Below are positions 14,594-23,032 of a stretch of DNA of 64,000 nt, in pieces (the stretch's first letter is position 1; every line of letters starts with the position of its first letter). Made by a program: the position numbers and the translations under genes. Source of the stretch: Mycolicibacterium sp. P1-18 (GTDB lineage Bacteria > Actinomycetota > Actinomycetes > Mycobacteriales > Mycobacteriaceae); assembly GCF_008329535.1 (NCBI RefSeq), contig NZ_NPKR01000018.1, forward strand, positions 1-64,000, written 5' to 3'. The notes beneath the pieces were generated by a model, which searched no databases, was not told where the DNA came from, and saw only the letters and a list, made by a program, of their open reading frames with translations.

Positions 14594-17508
14594 CCCACGC
14601 GATGCCCGGTCAAGCGCCGGCCGAGACGACGGGTGACGCGCCGCGGCCCAAGCGGCCCTACCTGCCGCACGCCATCCGGATCTTCTCCATTCCGATCATC
14701 CTGTTCTGGGTCGTGGTGGCGGTCCTGGTCAACGTGATGGCGCCTCAGCTGGAGGTCGTCGGTGAGCTGCACTCGGCGCCGATGGCGCCCGAGGACGCAC
14801 CGTCGATGACGTCGATGAAGTTGATGGGCGGGAACTTCAAGGAATTCGACTCCAACAGCACCGTGATGGTCGTGATCGAGGGTCAGCAGCCGCTGGGCCC
14901 GCCGGCGCACGACTACTACAACGCGATCATCAAGAAGCTGCAGACCGATCCCCAACACATCCAGCACATTCAGGACTTCTGGGGCGACACCCTGACCGCG
15001 GCCGGTGCTCAGAGCGCCGACGGCAAGGCGTCCTACGTGATGATCAACCTGGCCGGCGAGCAGGGTCAGACCGAGGCCAACGAGGGCGTCGACTTCGTCC
15101 GCAAGGTCATCGCGGAGACCACGGCCCCGCCGGGCGTGCAGGCCTACGTCGCCGGTCCGGCCGCCCTCACCGACGACCTCCACGTCATCGGCAACGCCAG
15201 CCTCGCCCAGATCACGCTGATCACCCTCGCGGCGATCGCCGTCATGCTGTTGATCGTCTACCGGTCGATCCGCACGACGCTGGTTCAGCTGTTCCTGACG
15301 TTCCTCGGGTTGCTGACCGCGCGCGGCGTGGTGTCGGTGCTCGCCACCAACGGTGCGTTCGGGCTGACGACGTTCGCGGGCAACATCCTGACGATGCTCG
15401 CGATCGCCGCGGCCACCGACTACGGCATCTTCATCTTCGGTCGCTATCGCGAGGACCGGGCCATGGGGCTGGACCGCGACGACTCCTACTACGCCACCTT
15501 CAGATCCGTCGCCCCCGTCATCGTGGGGTCGGGCCTGACGATTGCCGGCGCCACGTTCTGCCTCAGCTTCTGCCGGCTGCCCTACTTCAGCACCATGGGC
15601 GCCCCCGTGGCGATCGGCATGGTCGTCGTGGTGGTCATTGCCGTCACCCTCGGTCCGGCGGTGCTCTTCCTCGGCAGCAAGGTCGGCCTCTACGAGTCCA
15701 AACGACCCGCGCAGAGCCGCTTCTGGCGCAAGGTGGGGACGGCGGTCGTGCGGTGGCCGGGGCCCATCTTCGTCGTCAGCCTGTTCATCGTGCTCATCGG
15801 CATCGTGGCGATCCCCGGGTACAAGCCCGCCTACAACGACCAGTACTACCTGCCCGACGACGCCCCGACCAACGTCGGGTTCGCCGCCGCCGACCGGCAC
15901 TTCTCCCAGGCCCGGATGAACCCCGACATCCTGATGGTCAACTCCGCGCACGACATGCGCAACCCCGCCGACATGCTGGTGCTCAACGCGGTGGCGCGCA
16001 ACGTGATGCACACCGACGGCATCGCCATGGTGCAGAGCATCACCCGTCCGTTGGGCATCCCGATCCAGCACAGCTCGATTCCCTTCCAGACGAGCGTCTC
16101 GGGTCAGACGAGCAACATGAACCTGCCGTTCCAGCGTGCGCAATTGGCCGACCAGTTGCGGACGATCGACTCGACGAACGCCTCGATCGCCATCCTGGAG
16201 CAGCAGTATCAGCTGTCCCTGCAGCAGACCGCGCTGACCCAGGACTCGGCGGAGAAGTCCCGCGAGCTGCTCGGCACCACCGAGAAGCTCCGGGACAACA
16301 TCGCCAACTTCGACGACACGTTCCGGCCGATGCGGGCGTACTTCTACTGGGAACCGCACTGCTTCGACATTCCCCTGTGCGCAGCCATCCGCTCGCTGTT
16401 CGACTCCCTCGACGGGATCGACGAACTGACCGACCGGACGGGAGCGGTCCAGACCAACACCGACCAGTTGTCCGCTCTCGCACCGAAGTTGACCGCGCTG
16501 CTGCCGCAGACGATCGCCACGATGAAGCAGAGCCGGGACCTTTCCCTGGCGTCGTACAACTCGCAGAAGGCGTTGCTCGACCAGATGCAGGCGTCCAACG
16601 ACACCGCCCTGGCGATGGGGGCCGCGTTCGACGACGCCAAGAACGACGACCTGTTCTTCCTGCCGCCGGAGGCGTTCACCAACCCCGACTTCAAGCGAGG
16701 TCTGGCGATGTTCCTGTCCCCGGACGGCAAGTCCGCGCGCATGTTCATCACCCACGAGGGCGACCCCGCCACCGTCGACGGCATCGCCAGGGTGGACTCC
16801 GAACGCAAGGCCGCCCAGGACGCGCTGAAGATGTCGTCGCTGTCCGACGCGAAGATCTACCTCGGCGGCGTGGCGGCCACCTACCGCGACATGGCCGACG
16901 GCGCCAAGTACGACCTGATGATCGCCGTGGTGTCGGCGCTGACGCTGATCTTCATGATCATGATCATCCTGACCCGCAGCGCGGTGGCCGCCCTGGTCAT
17001 CGTGACCACGGCGGCGAGTTCGATCGCCGCGTCGTTCGGCATCTCGGTGCTGTTGTGGCAGGACCTCTTTGGCAAGCCGATCCAGTGGCTGGTCATGCTG
17101 ATGTCGGTGATCATCCTGCTGGCGGTCGGCTCGGACTACAACCTGCTGCTCGTCTCCCGGTTCAAGGACGAGATCCACGCGGGGCTGAAGACCGGCATCA
17201 TCCGCTCGATGGCGGGCACCGGCGGGGTGGTGACCTCGGCCGGTCTGGTGTTCGCCGCGACCATGGCGGCGATGATGTTCAGCAAGCTGGTGGTGCTGGC
17301 GCAGATGGGGTCCACGATCGCCATCGGCCTGCTGGTGGACACCTTCATCGTGCGGTCGCTGCTGATGCCGTCCATCGCCACGCTTCTGGGTCGGTGGTTC
17401 TGGTGGCCGCTGGTCGTCTACCCGCGCGGCGACAACCACTTTCGCAAGGCGCCGCCGCCCGCGGCGAGCACCGACGACGACACCGCCCCGGTACCCGTGC
17501 CGAGCTAG
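14590..17508 (+). CDS. mmpL: MmpL-family RND transporter
   Basis: A 972-residue RND-superfamily exporter of the MmpL type. One N-terminal helix (about 33-55) is followed by a periplasmic loop, a first helix bundle with G-I-F-I-F-G-R-Y-R-E (about 200-370), a second large loop with a long Gln-rich coiled-coil-like stretch (about 510-690) and a second bundle with S-D-Y-N-L-L-L-V-S-R-F-K (about 770-950). The Asp-Tyr pairs in the two bundles (A-T-D-Y-G and G-S-D-Y-N) are the expected proton-relay sites. It acts in the inner membrane with MmpS and resembles the MmpL4/MmpL5 group linked to siderophore export and drug efflux. Its end overlaps the convergent STAS gene by 4 nt. Confidence 0.93.
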   Translation: MTHAMPGQAPAETTGDAPRPKRPYLPHAIRIFSIPIILFWVVVAVLVNVMAPQLEVVGELHSAPMAPEDAPSMTSMKLMGGNFKEFDSNSTVMVVIEGQQPLGPPAHDYYNAIIKKLQTDPQHIQHIQDFWGDTLTAAGAQSADGKASYVMINLAGEQGQTEANEGVDFVRKVIAETTAPPGVQAYVAGPAALTDDLHVIGNASLAQITLITLAAIAVMLLIVYRSIRTTLVQLFLTFLGLLTARGVVSVLATNGAFGLTTFAGNILTMLAIAAATDYGIFIFGRYREDRAMGLDRDDSYYATFRSVAPVIVGSGLTIAGATFCLSFCRLPYFSTMGAPVAIGMVVVVVIAVTLGPAVLFLGSKVGLYESKRPAQSRFWRKVGTAVVRWPGPIFVVSLFIVLIGIVAIPGYKPAYNDQYYLPDDAPTNVGFAAADRHFSQARMNPDILMVNSAHDMRNPADMLVLNAVARNVMHTDGIAMVQSITRPLGIPIQHSSIPFQTSVSGQTSNMNLPFQRAQLADQLRTIDSTNASIAILEQQYQLSLQQTALTQDSAEKSRELLGTTEKLRDNIANFDDTFRPMRAYFYWEPHCFDIPLCAAIRSLFDSLDGIDELTDRTGAVQTNTDQLSALAPKLTALLPQTIATMKQSRDLSLASYNSQKALLDQMQASNDTALAMGAAFDDAKNDDLFFLPPEAFTNPDFKRGLAMFLSPDGKSARMFITHEGDPATVDGIARVDSERKAAQDALKMSSLSDAKIYLGGVAATYRDMADGAKYDLMIAVVSALTLIFMIMIILTRSAVAALVIVTTAASSIAASFGISVLLWQDLFGKPIQWLVMLMSVIILLAVGSDYNLLLVSRFKDEIHAGLKTGIIRSMAGTGGVVTSAGLVFAATMAAMMFSKLVVLAQMGSTIAIGLLVDTFIVRSLLMPSIATLLGRWFWWPLVVYPRGDNHFRKAPPPAASTDDDTAPVPVPS

Positions 17509-17834
17509 GCGCCGTTGACGGGCGGGGCGGCGGGTTCCACCACCGCCACCTCGCTGAGCCCGCTGATCGTCAGCACGCGGACGAGGAACGGATGCACGAT
17601 GAGGTGCAGCCGGTCGACCTCGTCAGCGTGGTTGAACAGGGCGTTGATGCCGGCGCTGTCGAGGTACTTGACCGCGCTCATGTCGACGGTCATGGGCCGA
17701 CGGGTGCCGGCCCGCGCCTCGGTGAGCGCGTCGGTGAACACGGCGATGTTGCTGAGGTCGATCTCGCCCTCCGCGACGACGCGCGGCGCACCGTCGGCGT
17801 CCCGGTCGGTGTTCAAGGTCAACGGTGTGGCCAT
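17505..17834 (-). CDS. STAS-domain anti-anti-sigma factor
   Basis: A 109-residue single STAS domain. The string K-Y-L-D-S-A-G-I-N-A-L contains the phosphorylatable Ser60, the site used in SpoIIAA/RsbV-type partner switching. When dephosphorylated by a PP2C phosphatase it would bind an HATPase anti-sigma kinase and free a sigma factor. Both kinds of partner lie directly upstream in the same operon: the ATG overlaps the stop of the 1378-residue protein by one base (TAATG). No sigma factor of the SigF/SigB group is in the window, so the final target is elsewhere. Confidence 0.9.
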   Translation of the reverse strand: MATPLTLNTDRDADGAPRVVAEGEIDLSNIAVFTDALTEARAGTRRPMTVDMSAVKYLDSAGINALFNHADEVDRLHLIVHPFLVRVLTISGLSEVAVVEPAAPPVNGA

Positions 17835-20800
17835 TAGTCAATCCTCGCGTACATGGAAACCGTGGTGCCGACGTCGTCGGACTGAATGGTGAAGTCGTCC
17901 ATCAGACCTTGCATGAGAGCCATGCCGCGGCCGCGACTGATGTCGGCGACGGTTCGTGGCCGCTTCCAGGTCCCGGTGTCGGCGACCGTGACCCACAGCC
18001 GGTCGACGACGGCGGCCGCGCGCAGCGAGACCGAGCCCTCGGGGCGATCCCGGTGCCCGTGCTCGATGGCGTTGGACACGGCCTCGCCGGTGGCGATGAG
18101 GACGTCCTGCATCCGGTCGTCATCCACCCCGGCCTGGGTCAGCCAGCTGCGCAACGTGTCTCGAACCGGCCCCAACTGGGCGGCGTCGGCGGCGAACGTC
18201 ACGGTCAGGGGGCCGGGCCGCCGGTAGAGCAGCAGCGCCACGTCGTCCGGATACCCACCGCTGGGCTCCAATTCCGACATCAGGTGGTCCGCCAGGTCGT
18301 CGAGCTCGTCCATCCGGCCACCCCTGACGAGATCGGCGGCGTAATCCATGCCGTCGTCCATCGAAGTGCCGCGACGCTCCACCAGACCGTCGGTGTAGAG
18401 CAGCAGCGTGGCCCTGGCGGGCATCGTCATCCGCACCTCGGGTCGAATCCTGCCCAGCTGCAAGGCAAGTGGAAGCCCACGCCCGCCCTCCAGCATGGTC
18501 GTGGTCCCGTCTGCCAACACCAGGATCGGGGGCGGGTGCCCGGCACTGGAGAAGACCAGCTCGCCACTGTCGAGGGTGAGCACCGCGCAGAAGGCCGTGG
18601 TGCAGCGGGCGCCGGGGAGCCGCATCGCGAAGCGGTCCATCGCCGCGAGAACGGCACTGGGCGAGGACAGTTCGAGGAACAGCGCGCGACAGGCGCTGCG
18701 CAGCTGACCCATCACGGTCGCGGCGTGGAGGCCATGGCCGACGCAGTCACCGACGATGAGGGCGATCCGCCCGTCGTCGAGGTCGACGACGTCGTACCAG
18801 TCGCCGCCGACCTGCAGCGGCCGGCTGGCCGGGTGATACCGCACGGTGAAACCCGTTGGGAGATGGGCGGGCCCCAACATGGCGTGCTGCAGGGCCACCG
18901 CGGTCTCGCGCTGCTCGTCGAGTTGGTAGGCGCGGTGCAGGCCCTGGCCCAGCCGGCCGGCCAGCACGGCGAGCAGGGTGTGATCCCGTGGGCCGAAGGG
19001 CCGTTGCTCGGACAGTTCCACCCAGACGACCAGGACGCCACGTGGATGCTGCAGCGAGATGCCGCCGGAACTGGTCGCCGCCGTCGGGGTGGTGAGCAGC
19101 CCCGCGTCGCGCACGTCCGCGATCGACTCACGCTGATCGGCGGTCATCTCCGACCAGGCGATCGGCTCGCCGACGCAGACCACCTCGGGGTCGTCCGCGT
19201 CGCCCGCTCCGGTCGGGAACGTCACGGCCAGGACGCGCCGCGCCCGCCACACGCCCTTCAGCTCGCCGATGGCGCCAAGGAGCGCGTCGTCGAGCGAATC
19301 GGCCTGGGCCAGCTGCTGGTTCAGCGCTGCCAGGGCCGTCTGCCGCTGGACCGTGTAGTGCTCGGAGGTGACGTCGCGGAAGGTGCCAACCATGACCCGG
19401 CGAGCCGTGTCGGGGTCCTCGGCGTGGTTGAAGTTGACCGCCACCCACAGCCGGTGGCCGTCGCGGTGGGTCACCGGAACGGTGAAGGTGCCGTGCGTCT
19501 TGCTGATCAGTCCCTCGAACGCGGTCTGGACCAGCTGATGGGCCTCGGGGTCGGTATCCGCGTCGGGCCACCACGGATGCACGGCGGCGTAGGGCAGGCC
19601 GCCCGGACCGTAGCCGAGCATGTCGACGAAGGCGGTGTTGATCTCGATGACGGCGCCGTGCTCGTCGCAGACGAAGAACGCCTCCTGCAGGGAGTCCACC
19701 AGCGCGGTGCGCCACCGGGCGTGGTGGTTGCGCAGCCGGGCGAGTTCCACGTTGGCCCGCACCCGGGCCAGGAGTTCGGCTGCCGCAAAGGGTTTGACCA
19801 GATAGTCGTCGGCCCCGGCCTGCAGACCCTCGATCGACGCCTCCTGGCCCGCGCGCGCCGACAACAGCAGGACCGGTAGCGCCACGGTGCGCGGATCGCC
19901 GCGCAGCGCGGCGAGCAGCTCGAGCCCGTCCAGGCCCGGCATCATCACGTCGCTGACGAGGATGTCGGGTGCTCGTTCGCGGATGGCCCCGAGCGCCTCG
20001 ACGCCGTCGGTCACCGCGGTGACCAGGTAGCCGGACGTGCGCAGGAGATTGGTGAGGTACTCCCGCATGTCGGCGTTGTCGTCGGCCACCAGGACGCGGA
20101 CGGGCTCCTCGCCACTGCCCACCGGGGTGAGGATCGGGGCCTCGGAATCGGGCGACGCCGGATCCGACGGCAGCCAGCGCAGCGCCTCCTGCACGTACGG
20201 CTGCGCCACGGCGCCGGTGGTGGCGGCCGTACCAGGCGGCGAGATGTCTTCTTGGGCATGGTGTCCCGAGCCATAGGGCAGCTCGACGGTGAAGGTGGTT
20301 CCCTCGCCCTCCCGGCTGTCGGCGGTGATGGTGCCACCCTGCAGTCCGACCAATTCGCGCACGAGGGCGAGCCCGATGCCGCTGCCCTCGGTCGACCGGG
20401 CCCGGGCGGTCTCGATGCGGTGAAACCGTTCGAAGAGCCGGGGCATCTCGGCGGCGGCCACCCCGATGCCGGTGTCGGTCACCGTGACGACGGCTCCCGC
20501 ATCCCGACCGCGGACTCGGACGGTGACGGACCCCTCGAAGGTGAACTTCAGCGCATTCGAGAGCAGGTTCAGGACGACCTTTTCCCACATGTCGCGGTCC
20601 AGGTAGACGGGTTGGTCCAGCGGCGGGCAGTCGACGACGAAGGCGAGCCCCGCCCGGTCGACCGCGGAGCGGAAGACGCTGGCCAGTTCCGCGGTGACCG
20701 CCGAGAGGTCGACGGGCTCGAACTTGGCCTGCATGCGCCCGGCCTGGATGCGGGAGAAGTCGAGCAGGGTGTTGACGAGCTTGGCCAGCCGCAAACCGTT

Positions 20801-21970
20801 GCGGTGCACCAGGTCCAGTTCGTCGCGAGCCGCCTGGTCCAGTCCGCTCGCGTTGGTGCGCAGATCGTCGACCGGTCCGAGGATCAGCGTCAGCGGGGTT
20901 CGGAACTCGTGGCTGATGTTGGAGAAGAAGGCCGTCTTGGCGCTGTCCAGCTCGGCCAGTTCCTCGGCCCGCTGCTGCTGGGCCTGGTAGCTGCGTGCGC
21001 TGCCCACTCCCGCGGCGATGTGTCCGGCGACGAGTTCGACGAAGCCGCGGTAGCCGTCGTCGAGCGACCGGTGGCGGTTGAGCGCGGCAACCAGAAATCC
21101 CACCGGAGCGCCGCCCTGCTGCAGCAGGGGGACCACGAGTGCCGCGGTCGGCGGCCCGGCCCAGGCGCCCGACGGCAGGTCGAGCGTCGACCCGTCCAAC
21201 TCCACCAGTACGGTCTCGCCGCGCGCGGCCTCGCCGACGGGCCACATCGCCGGCTGGCGAATCGAGAGTGTCTGCGGCACCGCACGATGGCCGATGCCGA
21301 TGCCACTGACCCCGGCAAGGTGGGCGTCTCCGTCCTCGGGCTCGTCGCCGAACAGATAGGTCAGCGAGAAGGGCAGATCGTAGGGATTGCCGGCGAGTTG
21401 GCTGGCCGCGAAGTCCAGCATCTGCCGCTCCGTGCGGACCACGCTCGGATCGGAGCCCAGGTCGCGCAGCGTCGCCATCCGGCGCTCGGCGATCACCCGG
21501 TCGGTGTCCTCGCTGACGACGCACAGCATGCCGACCACGCGCGCGTCCTCGTCGCGCAGCGGACTGTAGGAGAACGTGTGATAGGTCTCCTCGGAGTAGC
21601 CGGATCTCTCCAGGAAGAGCAACAGTGCTTCATCCCACGTCGCCTCACCGGTCGAGAGGACCGATTCGATCCGCGGTCCGATGTCGGGCCAAATCTCCTG
21701 CCACACTTCGCTTGCCGGCCGGCCGAGAGCCCAGGGGTACTTGCTGCCAAGGGTGTCGCGGCGGTAGGCGGCGTTGCAGAAGAACGTCAGGTCCGGTCCC
21801 CACGCCATCCACATCGGAAAGCGAGACGCCAGGAGGATGCTGACCGCCGTGCGCAGGCTCTGCGGCCAATCCTGCGGTGATCCAAGTGCGGTGGACGGCC
21901 AGTCCACCAGGGCCAGGTCGCGACCGACCTCGTCGTCAGCGCGGAAGACCACGGAAACGCCTCTCGTCAC
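17834..21970 (-). CDS. Giant hybrid sensor: PAS-GAF-histidine kinase-receiver-PAS-GAF-PP2C phosphatase-HATPase
   Basis: A 1378-residue soluble protein. Domains in order: PAS-like sensor (about 45-165), GAF (about 175-330), HisKA with His354 in N-I-S-H-E-F-R-T-P, HATPase_c (about 450-570, E-G-S-G-I-G-L-A-L-V), receiver (about 624-745, phospho-acceptor Asp674 in S-D-V-M-M-P-G, Lys726 in V-K-P-F), PAS (about 755-870), GAF-like (about 875-1020), SpoIIE/PP2C phosphatase (about 1030-1250, Asp1057 and Asp1075 metal ligands, Asp1194 in Y-T-D-G) and a C-terminal anti-sigma-type HATPase (about 1255-1378, E-A-V-S-N-A-I-E-H-G-H). It joins a complete two-component relay with both halves of a partner-switching switch. 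No transmembrane helix is seen. It is co-transcribed with the STAS gene and follows the cobalamin-binding gene by 3 nt. Confidence 0.93.
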   Translation of the reverse strand: MTRGVSVVFRADDEVGRDLALVDWPSTALGSPQDWPQSLRTAVSILLASRFPMWMAWGPDLTFFCNAAYRRDTLGSKYPWALGRPASEVWQEIWPDIGPRIESVLSTGEATWDEALLLFLERSGYSEETYHTFSYSPLRDEDARVVGMLCVVSEDTDRVIAERRMATLRDLGSDPSVVRTERQMLDFAASQLAGNPYDLPFSLTYLFGDEPEDGDAHLAGVSGIGIGHRAVPQTLSIRQPAMWPVGEAARGETVLVELDGSTLDLPSGAWAGPPTAALVVPLLQQGGAPVGFLVAALNRHRSLDDGYRGFVELVAGHIAAGVGSARSYQAQQQRAEELAELDSAKTAFFSNISHEFRTPLTLILGPVDDLRTNASGLDQAARDELDLVHRNGLRLAKLVNTLLDFSRIQAGRMQAKFEPVDLSAVTAELASVFRSAVDRAGLAFVVDCPPLDQPVYLDRDMWEKVVLNLLSNALKFTFEGSVTVRVRGRDAGAVVTVTDTGIGVAAAEMPRLFERFHRIETARARSTEGSGIGLALVRELVGLQGGTITADSREGEGTTFTVELPYGSGHHAQEDISPPGTAATTGAVAQPYVQEALRWLPSDPASPDSEAPILTPVGSGEEPVRVLVADDNADMREYLTNLLRTSGYLVTAVTDGVEALGAIRERAPDILVSDVMMPGLDGLELLAALRGDPRTVALPVLLLSARAGQEASIEGLQAGADDYLVKPFAAAELLARVRANVELARLRNHHARWRTALVDSLQEAFFVCDEHGAVIEINTAFVDMLGYGPGGLPYAAVHPWWPDADTDPEAHQLVQTAFEGLISKTHGTFTVPVTHRDGHRLWVAVNFNHAEDPDTARRVMVGTFRDVTSEHYTVQRQTALAALNQQLAQADSLDDALLGAIGELKGVWRARRVLAVTFPTGAGDADDPEVVCVGEPIAWSEMTADQRESIADVRDAGLLTTPTAATSSGGISLQHPRGVLVVWVELSEQRPFGPRDHTLLAVLAGRLGQGLHRAYQLDEQRETAVALQHAMLGPAHLPTGFTVRYHPASRPLQVGGDWYDVVDLDDGRIALIVGDCVGHGLHAATVMGQLRSACRALFLELSSPSAVLAAMDRFAMRLPGARCTTAFCAVLTLDSGELVFSSAGHPPPILVLADGTTTMLEGGRGLPLALQLGRIRPEVRMTMPARATLLLYTDGLVERRGTSMDDGMDYAADLVRGGRMDELDDLADHLMSELEPSGGYPDDVALLLYRRPGPLTVTFAADAAQLGPVRDTLRSWLTQAGVDDDRMQDVLIATGEAVSNAIEHGHRDRPEGSVSLRAAAVVDRLWVTVADTGTWKRPRTVADISRGRGMALMQGLMDDFTIQSDDVGTTVSMYARID

Positions 21971-21973
21971 GCG

Positions 21974-23032
21974 TCATTCGTTGACTGCCCGGTCATGGCG
22001 CCATGCGTCCGGTACGACGAAGTGGGTGGCCAGCAGCGCGGCCGCCAACGGGTAGTCGCGCATCGCGGCGGTGAAAACGTCCACCAACTCCGACATCATG
22101 CCCGGATCGGCGCCTCGCGTCCGCAGCAGATCGTCGACCCACCAGGCGGTCTCGGCCAGCACGCGGTGATCACCGGTGAGCAGCGCGGCCTCGACCGCGT
22201 GCAGCATCTGGTGCAGGACGTCGTCGGCCACGTCGATGACGCTGTTGAGGCAGTCCGCGTCGGGAGTGGTGGCCGCGGCGACCAGCGACCACCGTTCACG
22301 CAGTCGCGCGACGAGCCGACGGTGATCGGACTCCAGCGCCGACTGCTCGGCGGTCCGCTCGGCAGGCAGGGGCTCCGCCGGCGCCACCACCGCCGGAAGT
22401 GCGTCCATCGCGACGATGGCGTCGTGCGCGTCACGCGCCCACGCGGTGGCGCCCAGGGCCACCGCCCGCACGTCGTCGGCACCGAAGGCCGGGCCGCCCA
22501 CCAGGATCGGGGTTCCGCTGGCCGTCGTGGCCTCGATGAATCGTCGGCAGGTCGGCAACGAGCCGAGCACCGAGCAACTCACCGCGACGGCGTCGGGCCC
22601 GAGGTCGTGCAGATACTGGTTCAGTCGCATTGGATTGGTCGACGCGCCCAGCAGGGTGGTGTCCCACCCGTGGGCGCGCAGCGCGCATTCGATCATCATG
22701 GCGGGCAGCGCGTGCCATTCCCGTTCGGCGCAGGCAACCAGGACCTTGCCCCGGGTGACCGGCACGTGCCGGACGCGCTGGGCGACGACCTTGGTCGCCG
22801 AGATGGCCGTCGCGGTGGCCGCGTGCTCCTGGGCCACCGTGAATTCGCCGAGCTGCCACCGCCGGCCGACGTCCCGCTGAGCGGCGGCCACCACGTCGGT
22901 GAGCACGGACACGGGGTCGACCCCGTCGTCGAGCATGTCGCCGACGATCGACCTGACCGTCTCGGTGTCTCCGCTCGCGAGGGCGGCGTCGTACGCCTCC
23001 AACGTGTTTCGACGCTCGCCTAGTCGCCGCAT
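21974..23032 (-). CDS. Cobalamin-binding-domain regulator, possible B12 photoreceptor
   Basis: A 352-residue protein. Residues about 10-90 form a helical cap and about 95-212 a Rossmann-like B12-binding domain (V-L-V-A-C-A-E, then V-A-V-S-C-S-V-L-G and P-I-L-V-G-G-P-A-F-G). The cap shows Trp59, then exactly nine residues, then Glu69-His70: the W-x9-EH pattern known from adenosylcobalamin photoreceptors of the CarH/LitR group. The ligand loop has E105-W-H107, an E-x-H in place of the enzyme D-x-H-x-x-G. There is no MerR DNA-binding domain. Residues about 230-352 are a helical domain without recognised identity. It overlaps the upstream phosphatase gene by 13 nt and precedes the giant kinase by 3 nt, suggesting it feeds a light or cobalamin signal into that pathway. 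Confidence 0.83.
   Translation of the reverse strand: MRRLGERRNTLEAYDAALASGDTETVRSIVGDMLDDGVDPVSVLTDVVAAAQRDVGRRWQLGEFTVAQEHAATATAISATKVVAQRVRHVPVTRGKVLVACAEREWHALPAMMIECALRAHGWDTTLLGASTNPMRLNQYLHDLGPDAVAVSCSVLGSLPTCRRFIEATTASGTPILVGGPAFGADDVRAVALGATAWARDAHDAIVAMDALPAVVAPAEPLPAERTAEQSALESDHRRLVARLRERWSLVAAATTPDADCLNSVIDVADDVLHQMLHAVEAALLTGDHRVLAETAWWVDDLLRTRGADPGMMSELVDVFTAAMRDYPLAAALLATHFVVPDAWRHDRAVNE

Noticed and set aside
14569..17439. A 956-codon open frame on the minus strand opposite mmpL, rich in His, Arg and Gln
   Set aside because: It is the antisense shadow of a GC-rich transporter gene with strong G/C bias in third positions. Its sequence resembles no protein and mmpL is an excellent family match.
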